NCBI GenBank assembly: GCA_964437615.1
Contig: CAYTHL010000035.1
Location: 1 to 11,240 of the forward strand
Reading direction: 5' to 3'
Source of the DNA: RGIG4790 sp964437615
Lineage (GTDB): Bacteria; Bacillota; Clostridia; Christensenellales; UBA1242
Length of the DNA stretch: 11,240 nt
The notes under the pieces: model-generated
Databases searched by the model: none
What the model was told of the DNA's origin: nothing
Seen by the model: the letters and a program-made list of their open reading frames with translations, nothing else
Translations under genes and position numbers: made by a program
Part shown: one piece after another, positions 1 through 5,968 of the stretch
Layout of the letters: each line of letters starts with the position of its first letter
Position numbering within the stretch: the stretch's first letter is position 1

Positions 1-181
1 TTGCGTTTTAAAAAATATTTGTGCCTATTAAAACCAATAACCACAAAGACATGCCGCACGGCAGACAGCCCCCTTACTAGGGGGCAACAACTAACGCTTG
101 GTTTTGCGTTTTAAAAAATATTTGTGCCTATTAAAACCAATAACCGCAAAGACATGCCTTATGGCAGACAGCCCCCTTACT
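1..181. repeat. Two tandem 78-bp repeats, 103-bp period, running off the window edge
   Basis: Bases 1-78 recur at 104-181 with four mismatches, one in the AC/GC pair after the CAATAACC motif and three in the short hairpin that follows. Each copy holds a small inverted repeat, TGCCG/CGGCA in copy 1 and TGCC/GGCA in copy 2. Copy 1 runs into a 6-bp stem with a 4-base loop at 69-84 (CCCCCT, TACT, AGGGGG). Copy 2 loses the right arm of that stem, and identity stops exactly in the loop. TTGGTTTT at 98-105 is the reverse complement of AAAACCAA at 133-140, so a repeat-length hairpin is possible. The first copy starts at base 1, so the array may extend beyond the window. No convincing coding potential was seen, and the function is unknown. 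Confidence 0.85.
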
Positions 182-221
182 GCGTCACATACTTGCCTAG
201 CTATAACTAAGTTTAAGTTGA

Positions 222-629
222 CTATTGTTTTTTGTTTGATTGGTTGTCTTCGAACGGCTCCGCCTCATCGGCAGTTTCGTCTGCGATTTCTTTTGTGTGC
301 GTCATGCCGCTTACATAACTTACCGGCAACACAAACACCATGCCGCGCGCCGCCGAATGATAGTCGACCGCCGAATAAATAGCCTTTACCACCGGAACGC
401 AAATATCTTCGTTTACTAAAATTAAGATAGTTTCGTTTTCTGGGTCTATCTGAAAGCCAAAAAATTTGCGTTTGCTCTCGCCCTTTCCTTTGCCGTTTAG
501 CACAACTGCCCCCTTGGCTCCAACGCTTTTTGCCGCATTTATAGCCTCGTCGCTATACCCTCTCTGTACAACAGCCACAACCAGCTTGTAAGTTTGGTCA
601 TCAAATATATCTTGATCAAAAATTTCCAT
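222..629 (-). CDS. PII-like (GlnB-superfamily) signalling protein, second copy
   Basis: A 135-residue protein with the PII-type ferredoxin-like fold pattern. A first strand (about 14-22) is followed by a helix, then by the Gly/Lys-rich stretch AVVLNGKGKG (41-50) at the base of a T-loop. After that comes the strand ENETILILV, a second helix, and GMVFVLPV (96-103), which matches the C-terminal strand of PII proteins. Canonical GlnB is about 112 residues and has a T-loop tyrosine that is uridylylated; the T-loop here is shorter and has none. An acidic tail (about 113-128) extends beyond the PII core. AAGGAGA sits about five bases before the ATG. The gene lies downstream of a DUF1538 membrane gene and another PII-like gene, so it probably regulates that protein by binding a nucleotide or small effector. 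The family call is confident; the ligand and partner are inferred. Confidence 0.75.
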   Translation of the reverse strand: MEIFDQDIFDDQTYKLVVAVVQRGYSDEAINAAKSVGAKGAVVLNGKGKGESKRKFFGFQIDPENETILILVNEDICVPVVKAIYSAVDYHSAARGMVFVLPVSYVSGMTHTKEIADETADEAEPFEDNQSNKKQ

Positions 630-691
630 AATTTTCTCCTTAATTCTGTTGATTTTATTTTAGTAATATTTTGTTTAATTTACCTAATTAT

Positions 692-736
692 GCAAGGCGA
701 GCTGCCGGCTGACGCTAGGCTTAGCCAAAAAGATTA
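692..736 (-). repeat. Dispersed repeat, single end copy (copy B)
   Basis: This 45-base stretch matches 930-973 closely (a one-base indel and a few substitutions in the middle) and 2946-2980 almost exactly. Shared blocks are GCAAGGCGAGCTGCCG, CTGACGC, and AGCCAAAAAGATTA. It has the same orientation as the other two copies. Unlike them it lacks the terminal GCAAAAG, so it looks like a truncated end. It lies between the two PII-like genes, in a 341-base gap that otherwise holds the MITE-like element; bases 630-691 show nothing beyond the ribosome binding site. Confidence 0.8.
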
Positions 737-745
737 ATTCCCACC

Positions 746-980
746 CTTTTGCTAAGATTTTTGAGCTTGGACAAGGAAACCGAGCTGCGAGACCGCCACG
801 AGTTTTCGTCAAAACCTTATCTTTATATCGGTTTTGGGTAAAACCTCAAAACCTCAGCAATAGATGCGGTTTTTCCTCTCCCCATTCGGTTTTTGTTAAA
901 AACCTTTGGGGACCCCAATATGTAAATGAGCAAGGCGAGCTGCCGACTGACGCGGCCCAAGCCAAAAAGATTAGCAAAAG
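746..980. mobile_element. MITE-like non-coding element with about 24-bp terminal inverted repeats
   Basis: The left end (746-770) begins CTTTTGCTAA. The reverse complement of the right end (957-980) begins with the same ten bases and stays matched over about 22 of 25 positions, with two substitutions and one indel. Between the ends are about 185 bases without a credible gene. They hold a perfect 7-bp stem with a GTT loop at 888-904 (GGTTTTT/AAAAACC) and, directly after it, the palindrome TTGGGGACCCCAA at 906-918. A looser stem pairs 811-816 with 830-835. No clear target-site duplication was found. The right end overlaps the 3' end of the neighbouring PII-like gene and supplies its last two codons and its TAA stop. 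Size, inverted ends and lack of coding capacity fit a MITE; no transposase is present in the window. Calling it mobile is inference. Confidence 0.55.
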
Positions 981-1336
981 GCGGCTTTGGCACCCATGTA
1001 GCCATCTATATCTAGCAAAAAACCTTTGCCGTTACCGGGTTTGGAAAAGTTGAACTTTTGGCTTACATCGTAAATTAGACGCTTGGAAATCTCCCTTTGA
1101 CACATAATTAAAATTACGTTAATTTCGGTGTAGGCTCCAAAGGCGACGGCGAGTGCACTTCGGCTAAGACCGCGGGCGCGCATACTGCTAAGAACCACTC
1201 CGCCAAGGCTAGATGCATAAGCTTTTAGCTCTTGCTCTTTGCTGGTTTTGCAAATGAATACGGCAATATTCAGCTCGTTAATTTGCGACAGTTTCGGCGA
1301 GTGATACAGCTCTGTTTGAGTCGTGTTTTTAATCAT
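971..1336 (-). CDS. PII-like (GlnB-superfamily) regulator coupled to the DUF1538 gene
   Basis: A 121-residue protein that is about 100 residues of PII-like fold after a 20-residue N-terminal extension. First strand LNIAVFICK (22-30); T-loop region about 50-70 (SSMRARGLSRSALAVAFGAY); second strand INVILIM; then KPGNGKGFLLDIDGYMG (99-115), which resembles the B/C-loop and last strand of PII proteins. It is only distantly similar to the PII-like protein encoded at 222-629, so the pair is not a recent duplication. The ATG overlaps the end of the DUF1538 gene by 8 bases (ATGATTAA), and AGGGGG lies 8 bases upstream, which points to translational coupling and joint function. The last two codons and the stop lie inside a repeat end, so the C-terminus may have been reshaped. 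A role as nucleotide-responsive regulator of the membrane protein is inference. Confidence 0.75.
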   Translation of the reverse strand: MIKNTTQTELYHSPKLSQINELNIAVFICKTSKEQELKAYASSLGGVVLSSMRARGLSRSALAVAFGAYTEINVILIMCQREISKRLIYDVSQKFNFSKPGNGKGFLLDIDGYMGAKAAFC

Positions 1337-2864
1337 TTTCGTTACCCCCTTGTTGTTTATTTGCTAATATTTGCTTGTAGCGTTTTTCTAGTTTTTCCAT
1401 ATTAGAATACTTTTCGGCGCCGTAGGATATACGAAGCGCCACTTTTTGTCTGTTCTTTTTTAGCCCAAGAATTTTAATGTTGTAGATAACGCCTATAAAT
1501 TCTACCACAATAATTGGGGTTACGGCAAGGATACCTATAAAGCCAAAACCCTCTGCGGTACTGCCAGCAAGCGCTCTAATTGCAGGCAGCAGTATGGCGG
1601 TAGATATTGGACCGCTGGCTACGCCGCCGCTATCAAAGGCAATGCTTACAAAAAGTGACGGCGAAAACAGCATCAAAATTATTGCCAAGCCGTACCCTAT
1701 GCCCAAGATGTACCAAATACTAAAGTTATAGTAAACTCTTAGCACCGAAAGCACCACGGCAAGCATCATAGCAATAGCAATGCCGATTATTATTATTTTG
1801 CGATTAATATTACCTTGCGTAATGCTTTCTACTTGCGCGCCAAGCACTCTTATTGCCGGCTCGGTAAACACTATTGCAAAGGCGAAGACCAAATAAACCA
1901 AAATTATTACCCACAAACTTTGGCTAGAAAGTTTTTCGCCCATGGCTGCACCTGCCGTGGTGAAACCTAAGTTTATAGCAAACAAAAACAGATAAAATCC
2001 AACAAAGGTTACAAGCACACCAACAGCCATTGCCAGCTTTTTGCGCTTTGGCAGTTTTAGATACAATATTTGAAATATATAAAATACTGCAACTAACGGA
2101 ATTATTGCCATTGCCGTGTTGTACAAAACATCTACAAAAATATTATACGACATGCTTTCTACAACGGTTGTTGCGCCATTGCCACGCACAAACAAACCAA
2201 GTAGCAGCATGGCAAGAACGGGGCCAAGAGATGCCACCCCAACTACGCCAAAGTTGTCGATTGAGTTTTTGGAACTTTTTTCTACTACGCCGCTAGCAAG
2301 CGACAGCAAAAATGGTGTTGTTACAATGCCAACTGTGCAGCCGCCAGAGTCAAAGGCAATGGCTATAAAACTGTCTGGCACAAAGGCTGCAATTAAAAAT
2401 AGTAAAAGCACTCCACCAGTTAGCACAAACTTTAAGTTTATATGTTTAAGTATTCTTAGCAGCGCAAAGGCTATAAACAGCCCTACCCCCGCGCCGATAA
2501 TAAACATAAGCGCGTACTTGTTGATTGTTAGCGCACCAACCTCTATAACTTGATCGGCAAAAACTTGGACATCGGGTTCGGCAATGGTTGCAAACATGCC
2601 AAATAAAAAGGCAAACAGCAAAAACAGGCAAAATTTTGACACCTTATTTACGCTGCCGCCAACCATTTCTCCCATTGTCATTATGGTACTGTCTACACCA
2701 GTTAAAAAGAAGACCTCGCCTAAAGAAAGCAGCACAACGGCAATTAAAAAGTTTATAAGTGTTTTTGTTTCAAAAGGACAAATGGTAAAGTGTAACACCA
2801 AAATAATTGCCGCAATTGGCAATATAGAAATTAGCACTTCTTTTAACTTCTTTAAAAATACCAT
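1329..2864 (-). CDS. DUF1538 family integral membrane protein with two internal repeats
   Basis: A 511-residue, very hydrophobic protein with roughly twelve or more membrane segments and a charged cytoplasmic-looking tail (about 468-511). It is an internal duplication. The first half carries LGEVFFLTG...MGE (48-66), AEPDVQVFADQV (95-106) and SFIAIAFDSGG (165-175). The second half carries FAINLGF...MGE (295-310), TEPAIRVLGAQV (334-345) and LFVSIAFDSGG (404-414). The repeated EP...V...QV and FDSGG motifs are the recognisable signature of DUF1538, a family without established function. Duplicated halves with charged or polar motifs inside membrane segments are typical of transporters, and two PII-like genes follow downstream, so a PII-controlled transporter is likely but unproven. 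The start ATG has AAGG about 10 bases upstream and a promoter about 40 bases upstream. Confidence 0.85.
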   Translation of the reverse strand: MVFLKKLKEVLISILPIAAIILVLHFTICPFETKTLINFLIAVVLLSLGEVFFLTGVDSTIMTMGEMVGGSVNKVSKFCLFLLFAFLFGMFATIAEPDVQVFADQVIEVGALTINKYALMFIIGAGVGLFIAFALLRILKHINLKFVLTGGVLLLFLIAAFVPDSFIAIAFDSGGCTVGIVTTPFLLSLASGVVEKSSKNSIDNFGVVGVASLGPVLAMLLLGLFVRGNGATTVVESMSYNIFVDVLYNTAMAIIPLVAVFYIFQILYLKLPKRKKLAMAVGVLVTFVGFYLFLFAINLGFTTAGAAMGEKLSSQSLWVIILVYLVFAFAIVFTEPAIRVLGAQVESITQGNINRKIIIIGIAIAMMLAVVLSVLRVYYNFSIWYILGIGYGLAIILMLFSPSLFVSIAFDSGGVASGPISTAILLPAIRALAGSTAEGFGFIGILAVTPIIVVEFIGVIYNIKILGLKKNRQKVALRISYGAEKYSNMEKLEKRYKQILANKQQGGNEND

Positions 2865-2902
2865 TTTTCTTTCGCCTTGATTAGTTAATACTAGAATGGA
2901 TT

Positions 2903-2932
2903 ATTATATAAGTGAAGATTACTACAAAACAA
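2903..2932 (-). promoter_or_regulatory. Candidate promoter for the DUF1538-PII genes
   Basis: On the minus strand TTGTTT (2927-2932) is followed after 18 bases by a perfect TATAAT (2903-2908), about 38 bases upstream of the DUF1538 ATG. An 11-base direct repeat, TACTACAAAAC, occurs on the plus strand at 2920-2930 and 2936-2946 with a 16-base period. It covers the -35 region, as a regulator site might. Confidence 0.5.
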
Positions 2933-2945
2933 CTCTACTACAAAA

Positions 2946-2987
2946 CTGCCGGCTGACGCTAGGCTTAGCCAAAAAGATTAGCAAAAG
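2946..2987 (-). repeat. Dispersed repeat, single end copy (copy C)
   Basis: CTGCCGGCTGACGC, the central CTAGGCTTAGCC and AAAAAGATTA match the copy at 692-736 base for base over 35 positions. The outer end, through TTAGCAAAAG, matches the right terminus of the element at 746-980. It sits four bases after the stop codon of the 212-residue gene and just upstream of the DUF1538 promoter. No matching left end was seen nearby, so this is a solo terminus or remnant. Confidence 0.8.
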
Positions 2988-2991
2988 AAAG

Positions 2992-3630
2992 TTAAAAATC
3001 GAAGCCGCCTATTATATCCGCATCAAACTTGCGTTTGCGCTTGCGCCTAGAAACAGTCTTTTTTGCCGCGGGTTTAACAGGTTTTGGTTTGACAGGTTCT
3101 GTAGGCGGAGTTTTTTGTGCCTTTGCTTGCTGTTTGCGTTTGGCAATAAGTTCTTGAATGACACTTTCGCTAAACTTGTTTCGGTGTGGTTTATCTTGGG
3201 TTTGCTCAGGCTGCATTTCTGGCTGCTCGTCGACTGAATCAACCATTTTAGGGTTTAAGAACTCTATATCATCATACTGCTCATCGCCATGTAGAAATCC
3301 GCCACCGCCAAACATGCTTTGATAAGTAGACTGCGATACTTCTTGCGAATAAGGCTGTACTACTGCCATTTTATCATCGCGTAACTCTTCTGAGGTTTGT
3401 TGACTGACATCGGCAGCAGACAACTTGGATATATCCAAAGTTTCTTCAACTTCGGCATTTGCAGATTTTTTATTGTGGGCAAGGTCTGCAACCTGCGCAG
3501 CAATATCCACCTTAAGAGCTTCGGAATCGTACTCTGGTTCAAAATTTATGTATGCGCCAGAACTTTCGACATCTTTAAGAGCCTTTACAAAGGCCTTCTT
3601 TTTAACCTTACTAGATAAAAAGTCTAACAT
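2992..3630 (-). CDS. Unrecognised charged, low-complexity protein of 212 residues
   Basis: No family was recognised. The N-terminus (1-25) is a short basic amphipathic stretch starting MLDFLSSKVKKKAFVK. Residues 30-100 are acidic and rich in Glu, Asp, Ser and Gln. A Gly-rich spot follows at 106-112 (MFGGGGF), and a second acidic, Gln/Pro-rich segment at 115-150. Residues 153-172 could form a short helix (SVIQELIAKRKQQAKAQK). The C-terminal part is Pro/Lys-rich (174-190), then strongly basic (RRKRKRK, 195-201), ending in DADIIGGFDF. There is no signal peptide or membrane segment, so it is probably cytoplasmic and largely disordered; the basic tail could contact nucleic acid or acidic lipid. 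It has a strong start (ATG with GGAGGG five bases upstream) and a good promoter, so it is very likely expressed. It is divergent from the WYL regulator, a possible controller. Confidence 0.75.
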   Translation of the reverse strand: MLDFLSSKVKKKAFVKALKDVESSGAYINFEPEYDSEALKVDIAAQVADLAHNKKSANAEVEETLDISKLSAADVSQQTSEELRDDKMAVVQPYSQEVSQSTYQSMFGGGGFLHGDEQYDDIEFLNPKMVDSVDEQPEMQPEQTQDKPHRNKFSESVIQELIAKRKQQAKAQKTPPTEPVKPKPVKPAAKKTVSRRKRKRKFDADIIGGFDF

Positions 3631-3664
3631 GCACGCCCTCCAATAAATATGCTAATTTGCAAAT

Positions 3665-3693
3665 ATTATACAATATAAGCCATAAATATGCAA
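3665..3693 (-). promoter_or_regulatory. Promoter of the 212-residue gene
   Basis: Minus-strand TTGCAT (3688-3693), a 17-base spacer and a perfect TATAAT (3665-3670), about 35 bases before the ATG. The palindrome ATTTGCAAAT at 3655-3664 covers the expected transcription start, and one TGCAAATA copy overlaps the -35 box. Both are plausible operator positions. Confidence 0.7.
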
Positions 3694-3778
3694 ATAAAAT
3701 AAGCTATAATAGAAAATTTATTTACAACTATTTTGGATTTTGCTAAAACAAAGTAAATATACAATTAGGGGAAAATTA

Positions 3779-3794
3779 TAGAATAAATGTTCTA
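3779..3794. promoter_or_regulatory. Candidate operator: inverted repeat upstream of the WYL regulator promoter
   Basis: TAGAA and TTCTA form a perfect inverted repeat with a 6-base centre, ending six bases before the -35 box of the plus-strand promoter. The same spacer holds TGCAAATA three times on the plus strand (3658-3665, 3689-3696, 3802-3809), at or next to core elements of both promoters. Either motif could be the site of the divergently encoded HTH-WYL protein. In DNA this AT-rich, chance is a real alternative. Confidence 0.3.
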
Positions 3795-3800
3795 ATTTAC

Positions 3801-3829
3801 TTGCAAATAATTAGGTTACATGCTATATT
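3801..3829 (+). promoter_or_regulatory. Promoter of the WYL regulator, possibly giving a leaderless mRNA
   Basis: TTGCAA (3801-3806), a 17-base spacer and TATATT (3824-3829). The -10 box ends six bases before the A of the ATG at 3836, the usual distance to a transcription start. No ribosome binding site precedes the ATG, which fits a leaderless transcript. A second TATAAT at 3705-3710, with a poor -35 box, could give a longer leader. Confidence 0.6.
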
Positions 3830-3835
3830 TTAACT

Positions 3836-4732
3836 ATGAGTAATTTTATTGAATTTGGAATATTTGTAAGTTTATTAGACAAAAAAGTTCATAAGGCGTG
3901 CAGCCTTGCCGAAAAATTTGAGGTGTCCACAAAAACAATATATAGGGTTATAGACAGGCTTGTTAGTGCGGGCCTACCTGTAGGCTCCTTGCCGGGCAAA
4001 AACGGCGGCGTCTTTTTGTTGGACGATTTTGATTGCAACACATGGTTTTTTACCGAGGAAGAACTTGCCTACTTATTAAATATTGTTAATAGCAATTTAA
4101 ATATCTGCCCCACCACAGCGAGCATTATTTCTGAAAAGATTAAAAGTTTTATTAGCCAAAAGCAACTTTTGGGCGCCAGCAAATTGAGTGATAAACTTTT
4201 TATAGACAACTCGGGTTGGTTCTGCACAAGGCTACAAAGCTATTCTGCAGCAGCAACTTTGCTAGAGGGGTGCAAAAGTTATAAAAAATTGCAATTTGAA
4301 TATATGGGCAAGCAAAAAAATGTCGAGCCTTACTGCGTTGTTTATAAACAAGGAGATTATTATTTGTATGGCTACTGCAGCTTTAGCCAATCTTTTAGGT
4401 TATACAAGGCAAGCCGTATGACAAACATAACAATAACTGGCGAGCAATTTACGCCAATAAAAATAAACTTAACAGCAAAGCCCTGGAACAAAAGTTGTTT
4501 TGATATGGTAAATGTAGTACTAGAGGCCGAACCCGTAACGGCACAAGACATATCTTGTTGGGCAAAAGTAATTTGCAAAAATTCAAAAGCCATTACAATA
4601 AAAGCGGTAAATAATTTAGGGCTAACTCATAAACTTATGGAGTATGGCGATAAAATAAAAATTATCTCTCCAGCAAGTATAGCCGAAGAGATAAAACAAG
4701 AATGTTTAAAGATTGCCAATCTTTATTTGTAA
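3836..4732 (+). CDS. HTH-WYL (DeoR-like) transcriptional regulator
   Basis: A 298-residue protein of usual length for the family. An N-terminal winged helix-turn-helix (about 5-62) includes SLAEKFEVSTKTIYRVIDRL (23-42), the typical 'eLAe...VS.rTIyRdi..L' pattern, followed by a wing ending in GGVFL. A WYL domain spans about 140-200, with VEPYCVVYKQGDYYLYGYC (163-181) and FRLYKASRM (187-195) at the places of the family's 'P..lv...g.wYL.gy' and 'R.frl.RI' motifs. The WCX-type C-terminal region runs to about residue 290. WYL domains sense ligands, often nucleotides or nucleic acid. It is the only plus-strand gene here and is divergent from the 212-residue gene, so autoregulation and control of that gene are the simplest guess. 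The ATG was chosen because the HTH begins almost at once and no other ATG lies nearby. Confidence 0.88.
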   Translation: MSNFIEFGIFVSLLDKKVHKACSLAEKFEVSTKTIYRVIDRLVSAGLPVGSLPGKNGGVFLLDDFDCNTWFFTEEELAYLLNIVNSNLNICPTTASIISEKIKSFISQKQLLGASKLSDKLFIDNSGWFCTRLQSYSAAATLLEGCKSYKKLQFEYMGKQKNVEPYCVVYKQGDYYLYGYCSFSQSFRLYKASRMTNITITGEQFTPIKINLTAKPWNKSCFDMVNVVLEAEPVTAQDISCWAKVICKNSKAITIKAVNNLGLTHKLMEYGDKIKIISPASIAEEIKQECLKIANLYL

Positions 4733-4742
4733 TTATTATTTA

Positions 4743-4811
4743 GCAAAAATTGCAAAATTTTGCGGTTTTTACATATTTTACCCGCAGAAATTGCGGTAAA
4801 ATAGCTATTTT
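4743..4811. terminator. Bidirectional terminator region between convergent genes
   Basis: Three inverted repeats are stacked between the stop of the WYL gene and the end of ddl. GCAAAATTTTGC (4752-4763) lies next to GGTTTTT, and GCAAAAAT at 4743-4750 gives an alternative stem. A longer hairpin at 4775-4802 pairs ATTTTACC with GGTAAAAT, plus an inner GCA/TGC. The perfect palindrome AAAATAGCTATTTT (4798-4811) runs into the ddl stop codon. Only the first has a clear T-run on the plus strand, so termination for ddl is less certain. Confidence 0.55.
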
Positions 4812-5911
4812 ATTAGGTTAGTAATAAAATTTTTGCTCAATTTGTGCAACTTTTGGTATTCTTCTATTGCAATTTGGGCTAATTTTTCTACAAAATCTTG
4901 TACGGAGAAATTGGTATTCACAAAAAAGTAGTATGCAAGCGAGCCGGGTATGGCATTAATTTCGTTTAAATAAAGGTTTTTGCCTTGAAGCATAAAGTCT
5001 ATTCTTACAACGCCATGCAAGCCCAGCAAATTAAACACTTTTTTACTTATACCTTGAATTTTTGCTTCTAGTTTAGCTGGAAGAGTGGCGGGAAATTTGC
5101 GCTGTTGAGTTTTCATACTACCCTTTTTGCCGCCTTTACTGCTAGAAAGATATTTATCGCTAAAGGAAAGTATATCTTCTTTCCTTTCGGGCTGGTCTAT
5201 TTTAGAAACAGTCACATCGTCGCCAGAGCCAAGCACTGCGCAATTGTATTCTATAAAATCTGTCAGAGCCTCTTCTACTAGGCAAAAATTGTCAAACTCA
5301 AAGGCAACTTGCATAGCTTGCTGCAACTGGCTAAAATTCTTAACAACCTCTATTCCAATGCTGCTGCCACCAGTTTTGGGCTTTAATATAACAGGATAGC
5401 CAAAAGATTTTTGTATTTGCTTGTCCACTTCTTCGGTGGTGACGCCCTCTTTTATACAAAACCCTTGAATATGGTTTATTCCATTAGCTTTTAAAAACTG
5501 CTTAGTTAGCCACTTATCCATACAAATGCCAAGCCCTACACTAGTGCCTGCGCTAACAGGAACGCCGCCGCTTATAAAATAACTTTGTAGTACCCCGTTT
5601 TCGCCATTTCCGCCATGGCAGCAAAATACTGCTGCGTCTAGATTAATGGCACTGATATGCCCAAAAATTCCCTTGCCTTTAAACAGCATTTTGCCGTCGC
5701 GCAAAACAATTGGCACCAAGCTATCGTTCTGGTCTTTAAAATCGGAAAGTAAAAACTCCTTGTTTGTGTACAAAAATAGTTGGTCGTTTTTATCGGCATA
5801 AATTAGAAAAAATTGATGCTTATCGCCAGCCATGTTATAAATTTGTTTGGCGGTTATTATAGATATATCGTGCTCTACCGACCTTCCACCAAAAACTATT
5901 GCTATATTCAT
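4805..5911 (-). CDS. ddl: D-alanine--D-alanine ligase
   Basis: ATP-grasp ligase of 368 residues that joins two D-alanines for peptidoglycan. N-terminal signature FGGRSVEHDIS (7-17) with the substrate glutamate E13. The ATP-grasp core includes KPKTGGSSIGIE (177-188) and VEEAL (212-216). The C-terminal catalytic part has RIDF (303-306) and the metal-binding NEINAIPG (316-323). The omega-loop keeps Lys-Tyr (253-254), the pair typical of true D-Ala-D-Ala ligases, which argues against a VanA-type D-Ala-D-Lac enzyme. That loop also has a Gly/Lys-rich insertion, SSSKGGKKGSMKTQQRK (256-272). The ATG has GGAGG nine bases upstream. The gene is 57 bases downstream of murF, whose enzyme uses its product, so co-transcription is likely. 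Confidence 0.95.
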   Translation of the reverse strand: MNIAIVFGGRSVEHDISIITAKQIYNMAGDKHQFFLIYADKNDQLFLYTNKEFLLSDFKDQNDSLVPIVLRDGKMLFKGKGIFGHISAINLDAAVFCCHGGNGENGVLQSYFISGGVPVSAGTSVGLGICMDKWLTKQFLKANGINHIQGFCIKEGVTTEEVDKQIQKSFGYPVILKPKTGGSSIGIEVVKNFSQLQQAMQVAFEFDNFCLVEEALTDFIEYNCAVLGSGDDVTVSKIDQPERKEDILSFSDKYLSSSKGGKKGSMKTQQRKFPATLPAKLEAKIQGISKKVFNLLGLHGVVRIDFMLQGKNLYLNEINAIPGSLAYYFFVNTNFSVQDFVEKLAQIAIEEYQKLHKLSKNFITNLIK

Positions 5912-5968
5912 AAAAAAATACCTCCAATAATAACAATGTATATTATCTTTGGTACATTTTTGCTTATT

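Noticed and set aside
1..181. CRISPR array
   Set aside because: There are only two copies of 78 bases with a 25-base gap, diverged in the middle, and no cas gene; CRISPR repeats are much shorter.
98..382. 94-codon plus-strand open frame at the left edge
   Set aside because: Its first part is the tandem repeat and the rest is antisense to the PII-like gene at 222-629; the composition is not protein-like.
823..1005. 60-codon minus-strand open frame overlapping the end of the PII-like gene
   Set aside because: It lies almost wholly inside the repeat element, overlaps the PII-like gene, has no ribosome binding site and shows no recognisable domain.
2116..2553. 145-codon plus-strand open frame
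   Set aside because: It is antisense to the DUF1538 gene, with Ser/Thr/Pro-rich translation typical of the reverse strand of a hydrophobic protein gene.
2946..2987. Rho-independent terminator for the 212-residue gene
   Set aside because: On the minus strand the T-run comes before the GC-rich part, not after it, so the repeat does not fit a classical terminator.
4805..5911. Vancomycin-type D-Ala-D-Lac ligase instead of Ddl
   Set aside because: The omega-loop keeps the Lys-Tyr pair of D-Ala-D-Ala ligases, and no vanH- or vanX-like gene is nearby.
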